From: Armillaria gallica
Lineage: Eukaryota > Basidiomycota > Agaricomycetes > Agaricales > Physalacriaceae
Direction of reading: 5' to 3'
NCBI GenBank assembly: GCA_037576215.1
Contig: JBANDB010000015.1
Span: 434,001 to 498,000, forward strand
Length of the DNA: 64,000 bases
Part shown: piece after piece, positions 48,701 through 59,595 of the stretch
Numbering within the stretch: the first letter of the stretch is position 1
How the letters are laid out: every line of letters begins with the position of its first letter
The notes under the pieces: model-generated
What the model was told of the DNA's origin: nothing
Seen by the model: the letters and a program-made list of their open reading frames with translations, nothing else
Database searches by the model: none
Made by a program: the position numbers and the translations under genes

Positions 48701-51214
48701 TATAGATGAACTGCATGCTGCATCGCTGGATCCTGCATTGTTGGCAGCAGAGGCAGTAGAGGACCTGCTGACAAAGGAGCCAGAAGAGGAGGAGGAAGAT
48801 CCCGAACTAGTAGATCTGTATTGTAAGTTAGCTAGATTATTACCAGCAGTTGCCAATGAACGCACCCGACACCAGGGTTTTGAATAAGTGTTCATGACGG
48901 AGTTAATGCTTCCTCGTAGTCAAGCATCAAACCTTCGTGGCTGAACATATTGCTGACATTAGTACTGGATGAAAAACACACATTGAGCAATAGATGACCT
49001 TGTGTAAAACCTAACCTCCCCGATAGTCCAGCTGGACCCGAGAGCATCGGAGAGTCCATCGACGATGAATCTGAACACCTTTCTAGGGGAGTCTTAGCAG
49101 CATACCATAATGGTGCCAAAGGTATTTTACCTGGGTGTAGGTGACCTGAGAGGAGTAAAGCACCAATCCTGGGGGGGTGAAACGAGGTGAATCATGAGGC
49201 CTGAGGTGACCAACCCACAGGTGTGATTCGAAGTCGCAGTGGAGCAGATGTAGGTGCTAGGATCCAAATGAATCTTTTAGATTTTACAAATGAACATGTA
49301 CCGCACCAACATAAGCGAGGTGACATGCATCAATAATAGGAAGGAAGTGCTATGAGGAAAAGAAACCTATAAGACTGAACCACAGGCCAAGCAAGGGAAG
49401 GATACTGCAATGTTGTTAGGTGTCGTTAGACTCGTTACCTCCGAGTACTGATACTGCAACTTTCTTCTTATCTTCTAAGCCGGACCGACAATTAGCACCG
49501 TTCACACCAAAACCGTAGGCATACCTCTACTAGTGTCATTCCCGTTTGAAATCACCTTTGCAATTCTCAATGTAATGCCATTCATTGACTCATTCTTGTT
49601 CACCTTCGAAACTTGCTGCCAGCGAACAATCAAATATTTTGCATGCTCGCAGAATTTGCACTGATTATCTTTCAGAATATTTTCTCCCCCAAGAGCAGCG
49701 ATGTGGAGCATGACTTATAAAATGCCATGAGCGGGAGTTAAATGGAGGACAGATCGTGATTGTGTGAAGAGCAGCCAAAATAACAAAATCAGTCACGAAA
49801 GGTATGGCTAAAGGCACAATAATCAAATGCAAGTGGTTCCTCGATAAAGAATGAAGGGTAGGAAAAAGGGAGGGAGAAACGAACATAGGAGAGAAAACCA
49901 ACAACCAGAACCATGCAAAATGTATGGGAAAAGTACACAGTTGACGGAAGGTAAAAGATGACAGAAAGGGCTTACCATAAAGTAGTGAAAGGTAATAGAC
50001 TCGTAGGTTTCAACCATACGGAGCTGTTAATCCACATCTGGCATACCCTGGCAGGAAACATCAGTCGATAAGGAGGCAGGCATCAGATAGCCTATGCATC
50101 TCCTCCTTCGGGTCCTCCTGATTGCTCAAAATGTCTTCTGCAACTCATGCCGCTATCTGCAAACCTCGAGGGCTTCAGGATTGCTCACCACGTCACCTGT
50201 AAACTAAACTCCATCAATACATCATGGTTAGTTGTAAAAAGTGACAGGAAAATGCACCATCATCGTGCTCATCTTCAATATACTGCTTGGCTTGCTTCAC
50301 TCAGGCAGACTCCTGCCCTTCGTGCTGGTGCCGATGTCGTTGTAAGTCTCACCATCATCGTCACTTTCGATTCTCCTTCTTCTTTCCACCGTTCTTACTC
50401 TTGAGCAGTGCCTTCTTCTTTACATCACCTGTCGTGCCTGTCTTGGGCGACGTGATTCATGAATAACTGTGCCCTAGCTGGAGACCATTGGGAGTGATAC
50501 AACGGCGATGGTCATGAATTGAAGAAGTAGCATGGTGGTTGCTGGATGAAAAGACTGTATAGCATGAAATTCAAAAGAAGTCAAAAGCGAAATCCTAAAA
50601 GGAAGGATATTCACAGGAAAATGATGGATGTTGCGAAATTTTCCCACAAAAAGGCCAGGTAGAAAGTGGCGGCAAATGCCATGTTGGACAATCAAAAATT
50701 GGGGTTCAGGTTGGTATAAAGACTGAAATTTCCTATATTCATAGGACTCGGAACCAGGGTACTGCACTGCCGAAATGAATAATTTGGTGAACCCATTGTC
50801 ATGTCCGGAATATCCCATAATCTGATCTTCCTATAGGCACCCACAAACCTTCGCATTTGTGGCCATTGGACAGTCAAGTCAAATGAGCTGAGCTGTAAGA
50901 CACTGTGGGAAGATTTTCAGGACAAAGTAGGCTCCAAAGTCTGAAAGACGTTTCAGGGATATGTAGCTAAGGGCTCGACATGCTGCATATGTTCGTCTAT
51001 GCCTTACATGTCCACACTATCTTACGTCCTTAGTAGCACTTTGAAGCCCATATGAGTGGGTAGCCACCAACGGCCATAGGAGGACATGAATTGCCTTTGA
51101 CAACAGTAGTCCGGTACATATCCATTTTTCACCCATTTCCTTTTTATTGACCCTTTCTTTCCTCCGCTGATATGCCGTCTACACGTTCACACCTAGATTT
51201 TGCGATTTTGTAAT
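45746..51214. other. Sparse region, several unassigned frames
   Basis: At 46926-47052 a plus frame reads MSQIHVYYSGFQLNN then DDKLNYYDAYRLDVLIAHG before a possible GTACAC donor. This recalls a His-bearing membrane helix start, but nothing follows. At 48639-48887 an acidic frame contains PEEEEEDPELVDLYCKLARL. A minus frame at 47861-48205 is polar and basic. None can be named, and I see no transposon ends. Confidence 0.3.
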
Positions 51215-52380
51215 CATACTAGCGCATATCTATCTTAGAGTAGCAATAACTAAAGGACTATAGCGGAGGCTTCAAGCTGATAGTCAAGCCAGAAAGCTAC
51301 TAGTCAAGCCAGGATTTAGGCACGATACCACTATTGGGTCAAGTCTATCAGCCGGCATGACTAGCACCTCGAATACCAAGTGAGTCAGTAAATGACGACC
51401 GCTAGTCGATGGGGTAGCTACGAGTGCACCCAACAAGAAGCAGAACATACAGGTCTTGTGAAAGTACAGTCACTAGTGGAACGGTCTGCACGCGAGTGTT
51501 TAAGAAGAGTTGACTAGCGGTGCAGCAGTCTCTAACAGGACTTAGAAATGAATTTAGAAATGAAGTGCAGCTGTCCAGATTGGGCTAGTATGATACAGAT
51601 CTATTTACGATCGTAACTAGTATAGCTGGGTTGTGCCTTCGATCACGATCGACAGCTGCTACAGGCACACTCGTTAGGCTAGCCGTTTATCCTTGACACA
51701 AGTGGAGCATTGCTGGGCCAAGAACACAGAATGCCACCTCTAGCGGAGCTCCTAGGCCCACTAGTCAGCAAGCGGCCGTTTCTAGACCGACTATTGTGTG
51801 ATTATTCACCATTATTTGTGACTAGCCAAGAAATCCTTATCAATAATACCCCTCTAGTCAGTTATTTATATCTCGATCGTACCTTGTTGGCCAGTATATA
51901 AGTAGTAGAATAGGCGCACGTGCGGCTCAGGCAAGCCATCCCCGCAATTGTGACCTACTAGTCAGTATCTAGCACCCCAATTAAAGGCTTTTGTGCTTAA
52001 CCTCGACGAAGCGGCTACTAGTCGCTAAGTTACCCATAGCATTGAGTGAATAGAAGTGTCTTAGAGCAATCTTTTGTGTCCTGCAAAGGCCAAGAGTGTT
52101 TCGAAGTTAGTTCAAGTGAGTTCTCGAAGTTTAAAGTATTATTCTTAGGCCAAGAGCGCCACTAGTCTGCCTAGAAAGCGACTAGTCAAGTGTTTATTCA
52201 CTTGTAAGACATTATAGGGCCAAGAGAGCCACTAGTTCAAAGCAGTCCCAGTCAGAGCAAGCACAGTAGCTCAAGTCGAGTCACTATTCATCCAATTGTG
52301 TCTTACAAACCCCACTAGTGCGAGTAGTACACTTGTATAGCTCACTAGTAACGAAATAAAATGTCTTTAAACAACTTTCC
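51215..52380. repeat. CTAG-rich LTR-like block
   Basis: About 20 copies of CTAGT, ACTAG or CTAGC-type words occur in 1.15 kb, for example CTACTAGTCAAGCCAG, CCACTAGTCAGC, CTACTAGTCGC and CACTAGTCTGCCTAG. CTAG is rare elsewhere in the window. A unit GGCCAAGAG(C/A)GCCACTAGT is repeated near 52150 and 52215, with a related GGCCAAGAG at about 52088. TATATAAGTAGTAG near 51892 looks like a TATA box. No ORF or clear ends were found. It resembles a solo LTR of an unknown family. Confidence 0.4.
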
Positions 52381-53821
52381 TTGATTATTGAAGTCTGCAG
52401 AGTGCTTCTATCATACTCGAAATGCCCAAATTCAATACATTGGTGATAAGTGTAGAGTTAGTGATTGGTTTAGTGTTGTTGGTGTTCATTGCCAGCCTCT
52501 AGTCCATTTGCCACTCGCCGTTACCGAGCACATCACCGCATATAGTTTCTTACGCATTGCTTCGGGTTCCAAGTTCCCATCCATGCCCTTAGAGCTACTT
52601 ATCCTTTCATCGAAAGATGGAACCCAGTTGTCATGTGTGTCACACTATTATAGATATGAGCTCATGAAATTTCGCTCACAACATTCTTTGGGCTTCTTGG
52701 GATTGAGCTTTAAGGTGTAAGTGCTTTTAATGTCTCCTAGACAGTTGTCTGAATCCTGGTGCTGGTGCATTGTTTATTCATGACATTTAAGAAGAGTATA
52801 GAGAGATGGGAATTAAACCAGGATGGACATATGGACAATTGATTTGTAGAAGGGTATCCTCGCTTTACTTTCATCCATGTTGGATTAGGGCTCCGCTCTC
52901 CAATTTCAGATGTTCAGCCTGAATTATTATGGGTAAGTTTTGAAAAAAAAACTTTGTTTCAATGTTATTTCAACGAATCAAGCCAACCAATGAGGTCTGA
53001 CAAAGAATCGAATGCTATGCATGCAGGAAGCTAACAGCATCGGAAATGAACATTGCTTTAAGGATTATTGCATGCATTGTCCCTTTTAAAACTTTGATAC
53101 AGCAAGTCACTATGCCAATCAGAGTGTGTCAGAATCGGACAATAAGATTACACAGATATATTGAAGAACTTGACCAATGTCCTAATATTTTGACAGCCCA
53201 AACCTCTCTGATATTGTCATGGTGATATTAAATCCATCGGAAAGTTTTCCAACTGAATATAACTATGATCAATAGTAAACGCATAATCAATAATCGATGA
53301 AAGTAACCTGGCAGCCAAAAAGGACATGGACCCAATTCCTCGCCTTGGCTGCTTTCGTTCAGGTATTTATTGGCACAGTCATTGTTTCCAATGATGCCAG
53401 AGCTGTCAAATGAATTTGTTCTCTATGCCTAGATAGGGAAGTATCCCACTGCCTTAGCCTTGTGGCTTGATATTGGATCTATTCGTACATCAGTACTATT
53501 ATTAGGTTTTCATTTCAACGGGCTCCTGCTGTGGTGATCCCAACAATTCCCTTGATAAGCGCCCAATCAATAGGGGAAAGTACAGCCTTCGTAACCAAGC
53601 ACTCATTCTACTTTACTGTCAACATGGTCGGACTGCACGATGACAGAGGAACAAGAACAAGAGACAGTTGAGTTTCTCCCCTCTCTCAGATCACAAAAGG
53701 GACCACCCAAACAAAGGACAATCAATTCTAACTTCCCTTTTTCGAATTCTCATCCTCGTTACTTTGATTTACTATGAATGTGGCATGAGTTTGGGCACAA
53801 TTCAACAGCAGCACACCACTT
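52381..53821. other. No confident gene
   Basis: A 110-codon plus frame at 52388-52720 (contains SDWFSVVGVHCQPLVHLPLA) is unassigned. The rest is AT-rich with no structure noticed. Confidence 0.35.
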
Positions 53822-55466
53822 ATGATGGTTGGACTCCTAATCGTTGCTGCAGTCACGGCTATGCTGCACCATGCATATCTATCTTTCTTACGTGGCCAAA
53901 ACGTCAAGCAGCAGTTCTGGATCAAGAATTCTTCAAACGCACTGAGTACATCTATTCAATGGCTCTGTGCAGCATCGCTTTCACTGTCGCTTACACAGCT
54001 TGTGAGAACATTATCTCCAACTTCAGAATTTCAGATTGACTACTTCCACAGACCTGGTCATTCATCTGTCGCCGGCCTTTCACTGTCATCCAATTGAACC
54101 ACTTGTTTGGGCTACCAAATCCTTACCCAATTATCGGTCTCATGCTATCTAGTGGTAGCAAACCATGGAAAATCATTCCTGTTATCATTATGGCTGCAGT
54201 GGTGCAAGGATTTACCCTTGTATCAATCCTCGCCCCCAACTCTTTAGCGGTTGGTTCAGCATCACCAAGAAATGATGTCCTGAACATGCCTGCGATCTTC
54301 TTCAACACATCAAAAGAGGGTATTGGTTTGACAACCGGATTTGGTGGGATTAGTGACTGCACCATCACAACGTCTTCAGCCTGGAAGCGAATTTTCGGAA
54401 GTGCATTTCAGTCCGAGGAGCTCATCACATGGAAACCACCTGATGGATGTCAGAGTGGCTGCAACTATACGATTGAGTACCCTGCACCTGCTCTACTTTG
54501 TTCAGATATCAGCAAGGATGAAATTCTTGGTAACGGGGATGCAGGCCAAGCTTCAGACCCTATGCAGCCTACTGTTCAACTCAGCAGTCCTTCGTGGTTG
54601 CTATCTCATATGGTTTACAATGCCAATTATTCTCTCAATCAGAATGGAGCGGCCATCGCTATAGGATGGCATACACAAGACACCCTTGGAGCAGAAACGG
54701 CTATTGGTGGGGCTCGCTGTTCCCTCTACAACACCACTCAAAAAGCTGTTGTATCATTCCTTAATGGCACTGTCACCATCCTCCCTAGCATTATATCATA
54801 CAATGAGGCATTCGGGGACTTCGGAGATACAACCTGCAACAAGCTGTCTGGGAATGCGGCCGATACTCCCTTACTTGCCTACTACATAAGCTACTATGCC
54901 ATTGCAGAGTGGCTCTTCCAAAAGCTTGACGGCAGCATTGTATTTTTCCATGAGGGGCTCTGGGAGGTTCCAATGTCAGCACGGGCATTGTTACAAGTAA
55001 CCTCTTTATGTTGAATGAGTACATGGGACAATTCAGTTCTAGGATGGGGGATATCAAAGACAGACTAGAGCAGGTCCTGGTAAACTTTACGGTGGCGCTG
55101 ATGGCCTCCAGCACAGATACGACCACAGTTCATGCATCAGTCTCCCAGAATCAACTAGTGTGGGAGTACGATGCAAAGAGACTGTGGACGATATATGGGA
55201 TTGCACTGGCTTTTACGGCAGTCAGTGGCATGGTTGGCTTGGCTTGTATATTGAAGGATGGGGATAATGAGAGTTTCTCATTTCTGGATATTCTCAGAGC
55301 GACCAGGAACCCTGAGTTGGATAATCTCTTTGAAACTGGTATAGATGGTGATACAAGAAACCACTCTGTATTGGAGTACAGTGCATCAAGGGGGTATAGT
55401 CCAAACATATTTCGTGTCTTTGGACTGGCAAAGTCAGATACATCTAGTTGGATCGAGTTAAAATGA
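53822..55466 (+). CDS. Multi-spanning membrane protein with large extracellular domain (fungal family, function unknown)
   Basis: The first block (from the ATG at 53822) begins with a hydrophobic helix (MMVGLLIVAAVTAMLHHAYL) and a second near SIQWLCAASLSLSLTQLV. An intron opens with GTGAGA near 54001 and ends before LFGLPNPYPIIG. The second block has a helix (KIIPVIIMAAVVQGFTLVSI), then a long soluble region with paired Cys and N-glycosylation sites (NYTIEY, NYSLNQ, NTTQK, NGTVT). A frame change near 55010 (an intron or a break) leads to NEYMGQFSSRMGDI and LVWEYDAKRLWTIYGIALAF, a final helix, then FLDILRATRNPELDNLFE, a hallmark I associate with this common agaricomycete family. Several helices and a glycosylated loop suggest a plasma-membrane protein. 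The substrate is unknown. Confidence 0.55.
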
Positions 55467-58117
55467 TGTGTTTTTGAATAAAGCTGAAGGTTCCATAGTG
55501 ACAGCCAAAAGCGAAGTTCTCATGCAGGAGTTTTCAGCAGTGATTTACTCTCATAGGTAGTTGCGATACACTATTTCGGCGTACTGCGTCACGTACTTAG
55601 TATCTCCGTCGTGTCATGGGTATGTGATAAAGCGTGCCTCTGTCAAACTACGTGTTGAACTTGTTCAGCTTGGAGCTTGGATATAATTTCTAGAAAGTGT
55701 CCCCAGAGAAGCTACTCTCCTCATGAGCACAAGCAGCCCACCCTCAGCGGAACGAAAAATACGTCGAGTTGGTGCACAACACAGCTAGAAGGCATAGTTA
55801 TTCATAGTGACCAGAAAACACGACTATGAGAGGATGGAATTGTTGAACACCGAACATGAGAGAAGTCCTTTTGTGGTCTTGATAGTTACCTCTGTAAAGT
55901 GTCTATGTATTGAATCGCATTGCTAATGAACATGTGTTCATGCATGTATAAACATAAAACTGCTCCTTTGATAAAAGATAACAATATTCTATCCACTTCA
56001 CTGACCACACAATCCTGCACACAAATCAACAAAAAATCGCAGTTGTCGGACTCAAACCCTCAGTCTTGGTTCCATCAAATCCCACAGCATCGAAGAATTG
56101 CAAGTCTACATGCTGATGAGCTCATGTGGGTCTGGGGAAAAGGTTTGCGGAGTTCCCTGCGAGGACCAAGTTCAGGGCTGAACGCTGGTGCTATGAAGGT
56201 AGTCAAGAGCTTTGTTGGAGTTGATTAGCTGGTGTAGGTATACAGCTTCTGGGAGTAGCCCGATGGTATTATGATTAGAGACCTAAGCAAATAGAATAAG
56301 GAAGAGCATTCTATAAGTGAGTATTTTGATGAGAATGTGCTGTACATCAAGCATGAAGTACTTATGGCAGACATTGTCTGAACCCCGAACAGAGTAAGTT
56401 ACAGTATCAAATGTAGAAGATGGATCACTCCAATGCCTCGCAGATTGACATGGAAGATGATGACTGGCAACACCCACCCCTTGGGCTTTTGTGCCCATGC
56501 ATTCTCAGACCTTAGCCCACTATCCAAATGGCCTCCAGATTACAAAGTCATCGCAACACTTCCTGTAGCTTTCTTGAATCAGTAAGATGCGCATTCATGT
56601 TTAGTACCCTTGTCAAGTGCCCGTCATTGCAAAAAGGTCCGTAATAGCAATATGGCATCCTGATAAAAATGTGTAAAGCCTGCGGCCCATACTAATGTAT
56701 TCAAGAAGCACACCACTACAAAGAAGCATACAAGCTCACCAAGGTCTAAAGAACGGACTAAGTCAGGTCAGAAGATTAATGGAGATGATAGAACACTTAC
56801 GGCAGACACAAGTCAGGAGGCGCCCACTGAATTGGACAGCGTCTAGCTTGAGTTCTACGCTGCTACACAGCAACATGGTACACAAAAACGAATGGATGCA
56901 ACAGCACCACTAGAAGGTAGGCCTCTGGCAGGTCTGCAAAAATGGGTACGTGGACCTCCTTGGAAGGTAGTACCATACTCGGTCTAGTTACTTGTACGGA
57001 CGAGAAGGGAAAAGCCGAGTAAGGAATGGGGGTGGATGAGTTCCTTCATATTGGACCAATGCAGTGTTGGTAAGGTGGGATAAAGAAACATCAGTGGAAT
57101 GAGAAAAACACGCCAAGGAACATTTACAATGGCTAGAAGATGTAGTCACTGATGGGAGAAGGAGAGGCAAGAGTACCATAATAACCATGTGTAGGCCAAA
57201 TACTGATCGAAACTTTGAGTAGGTGATATGCCAAATAATTCTGGAAGATTTGGCATCAGTGACATGAAGGGAGTTCAAGAAAAGAGATTCACTAACCTGT
57301 CTTCCAAAATGTTATGTAGGCCAAATCGTCGAGATTGGGTCTGCTGTCTATAGATATGAAGCCACCATTTTTCAGGATTACACTGTAGAGTGTGTGCATT
57401 GTGTGCATCAGCTACAGTGTGAACTGTCACTCTAGATCCAATAGTGCTAATGCGGAAAGCTAGTCGCAGTCATGGGGTAGTGAAAAAGTATGGTAAATGA
57501 CTAAAAGGGATACTCAGAGACAATGAAAGAAAGAGACAAGGGTAGCGATGGGTAGTCAGTGGATCAAAAAGTCCACACCTAGGCTATACAGAGTATAAGC
57601 CTCTAAGATGGAATGTTTACTATGAGTTGAAGGAGACGAAAGGGAAGAGATCCACTGACTTGGATGTTCTTGCAAAATCTTCAACCCAATCCCCAGTTGT
57701 TCTGGCATACCGAAGGCCACTGTTATCAATTGCTACTGCACCCTGTAGCACCGTGTCCATGAGGGAAAAATATCTTCTCCAAAAAATCTCTGTGTATTCA
57801 GCGATGGCAGTACTGATCATGACTGTCTGAGAGTAAACATTTCTCAGTCAAAATGAACAATTTCTCTGGTACTAGGTGGGCAGAATGAGAGATGGTTCTG
57901 ACACCTGTTACCATCATCGCCGTCGGGATTGAAGTGGGTTGTTTCCTAGAGTTTGGTCCACCCCCTGGTCAGAGATGGATATAGTCAATGCTGAACATGG
58001 TGTGAGGCTTGTGTTGGAATATGGCAATCCAGCACCATACCAATCTTGCTGATTAAGGAAGAAGAAGGAGGAAATGTATGGAAGATCCTAGTAAATTAGT
58101 ATTTAGTATAAAAGTAG
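55467..58117. other. No confident gene
   Basis: Minus frames at 57620-57820 (contains YTEIFWRRYFSLMDTVLQGA) and 56988-57278 could be exons of a membrane-type gene, but I cannot assign them. Nothing else stands out before the second gypsy element. Confidence 0.35.
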
Positions 58118-58542
58118 TGTTACGATTTATTCATTTCTTCACATCTTATCTTATCTTATTATTGATGCTTACTCATATCTTATCATCAGATCCACGACTC
58201 CACAGAGCCTTCATAAATCTTCACATCGCTAACACGTCACACTTGCTCGACGTGTAACTGACACATATTATTCTCAGCTACCATGTACTTGGCTTATTCA
58301 CTTTCTAACATGGTACCCTCATCTTAGTACCCAGTACAGACCCTCACTTTAGTATATAAGTAGTGTACTCAAAGCTGTATATTCTCTAGCTTTGAGCTAA
58401 AGTTTATTCATACCGAAACACATTCCTTCTCGCTAAGTGCTATTAAATTAGTCTTGATTGCCAATCATCACAGGACTAGTCAGTGACTGTATGAACCCAA
58501 TACAGCCGACTATTTACCCTTGATTGGAGTTCGGGTCTTACA
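58118..58542 (+). repeat. Element 2 5' LTR
   Basis: About 425 bp from TGTTACG to CTTACA, by alignment with the layout of element 1. It has a CTTATCTTATCTTATT run at 58145-58160, TATATAAG at 58353-58360 and the self-primer AGCTTTGAGCTAA at 58388-58400. The right end is inferred, since the second LTR is not in view. Confidence 0.75.
58353..58400 (+). promoter_or_regulatory. Element 2 LTR TATA box and predicted RNA 5' end
   Basis: TATATAAG at 58353-58360 lies 28 bp before AGCTTTGAGCTAA at 58388-58400. Transcription starting about 30 bp from the TATA box would place this 13-mer at the RNA 5' end, where it can pair with 58544-58556. Confidence 0.65.
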
Positions 58543-58543
58543 A

Positions 58544-58556
58544 TTAGCTCAAAGCT
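58544..58556 (+). promoter_or_regulatory. Element 2 self-priming primer-binding site
   Basis: TTAGCTCAAAGCT is the exact reverse complement of 58388-58400. It sits one base after the LTR, as in element 1. The one base that differs between the elements here is matched by a compensating change in the LTR. Confidence 0.68.
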
Positions 58557-58584
58557 TTTTCTTACCTTTCCCCCAGAAAACCCT

Positions 58585-59595
58585 ATGGAAGGAGACGACA
58601 CTCGCATTGTAGCCATCTCACTAGGAATACCTAGTGCCACCTTTCTTTCCATTGCTCTCATTCTTGCATATAGGTTTTGCTATAGACCACGGCGACAAGT
58701 AGAGGCACCCTGTACCACCCCCTCAGTCATTACAGACAATACCAATGGCATCCCACTTGAGCAGCAGCCACCCCGACTCTTCGCACCCATACCACGGCGA
58801 CCGATCCCAATCCACGAGTTCACTAGGCCAGGAGTCAATGAGACAGAGACAGACATTTCTGAGCAGGCTCCTCCCATCATCCTGGAGAGACACACTCCTA
58901 CCCCTCCCAGAAGGTCCCCGGCCGATGTTGACATCACCACCAAGTATCCCGCTTCCTACTATGCCACGTTTGTCCCTCGAACTCCCACACCTGGCACATA
59001 CTCTCGACTCGCCTCCCATGACAGGGGATTCGATGTGGGCCACGACACCCGACCCGTTGCCCCAGCCACCAATTACGATCCTTGGGCTGACAGGCACCCT
59101 ACTCCACCACCCACAGCCAGTATTGCTTCCAAGGAGTTCTGGGATAATGTCGACATCCCCTACAGTGCCTACTTCCCCGCTCCCACCCGGGACTCACCCG
59201 ACCACTGCACACCTCCCCCAAGGGGCTACAGAGCCCTTACAACGTGGGATTACCCTGAGCAGGCACTCGAGCCTGTACATGTCGAGGAACCCATCGCCGG
59301 TCCCTCAACCCTCCAGGTCCCAAGACATCCCACCAGATCCGCACGCAGATCCGCGAACTGTCCCCCTCAAGCAAGTGCTTGGGAGCGACTCGCCCAGAGA
59401 CTCCGAGAGCAGCCACAGCCTGAAGTCCAGCCAAGCGAGCAGAGCTCAAACACCACAGTCAAGCCACCCCCACCCCGTCCCCCTACCCCCTTCCTGACAA
59501 CATACCCCACAATCACGATCGATGGAATCCCAGAGTCGTCCACCGAGTCGACGTGCAAGCAGTCATGCAATTCCCATCGTGATGATGCTAACTGA
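58585..59595 (+). CDS. Element 2 ORF0: membrane-anchored proline-rich protein
   Basis: An uninterrupted frame of 336 codons from the ATG, 28 nt after the primer site. A short N-terminus is followed by a hydrophobic helix (ISLGIPSATFLSIALILAYR), an Arg-rich stop-transfer patch (YRPRRQ), then a Pro-rich tail (PTPPRRSP, PPPPRPPTP). The design matches element 1 ORF0, with little sequence identity beyond composition, and no PPxY motif is seen here. It overlaps the start of Gag by 74 nt. It is the only intact retrotransposon ORF in the window. I know of no standard gypsy protein in this position, and its function is unknown. Confidence 0.66.
   Translation: MEGDDTRIVAISLGIPSATFLSIALILAYRFCYRPRRQVEAPCTTPSVITDNTNGIPLEQQPPRLFAPIPRRPIPIHEFTRPGVNETETDISEQAPPIILERHTPTPPRRSPADVDITTKYPASYYATFVPRTPTPGTYSRLASHDRGFDVGHDTRPVAPATNYDPWADRHPTPPPTASIASKEFWDNVDIPYSAYFPAPTRDSPDHCTPPPRGYRALTTWDYPEQALEPVHVEEPIAGPSTLQVPRHPTRSARRSANCPPQASAWERLAQRLREQPQPEVQPSEQSSNTTVKPPPPRPPTPFLTTYPTITIDGIPESSTESTCKQSCNSHRDDAN

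Noticed and set aside
48599..48895. Ser-rich 98-codon minus-strand protein
   Set aside because: It is low-complexity and antisense to an acidic frame. Neither strand has splice or family support.
20975..50755. Shared 22-mer (CCTATAT-CATAGGACTCGGAAC) near 20975 and 50735 as a dispersed transposon
   Set aside because: The match ends abruptly after about 22 bp with no flanking duplication. It is too short to define an element.
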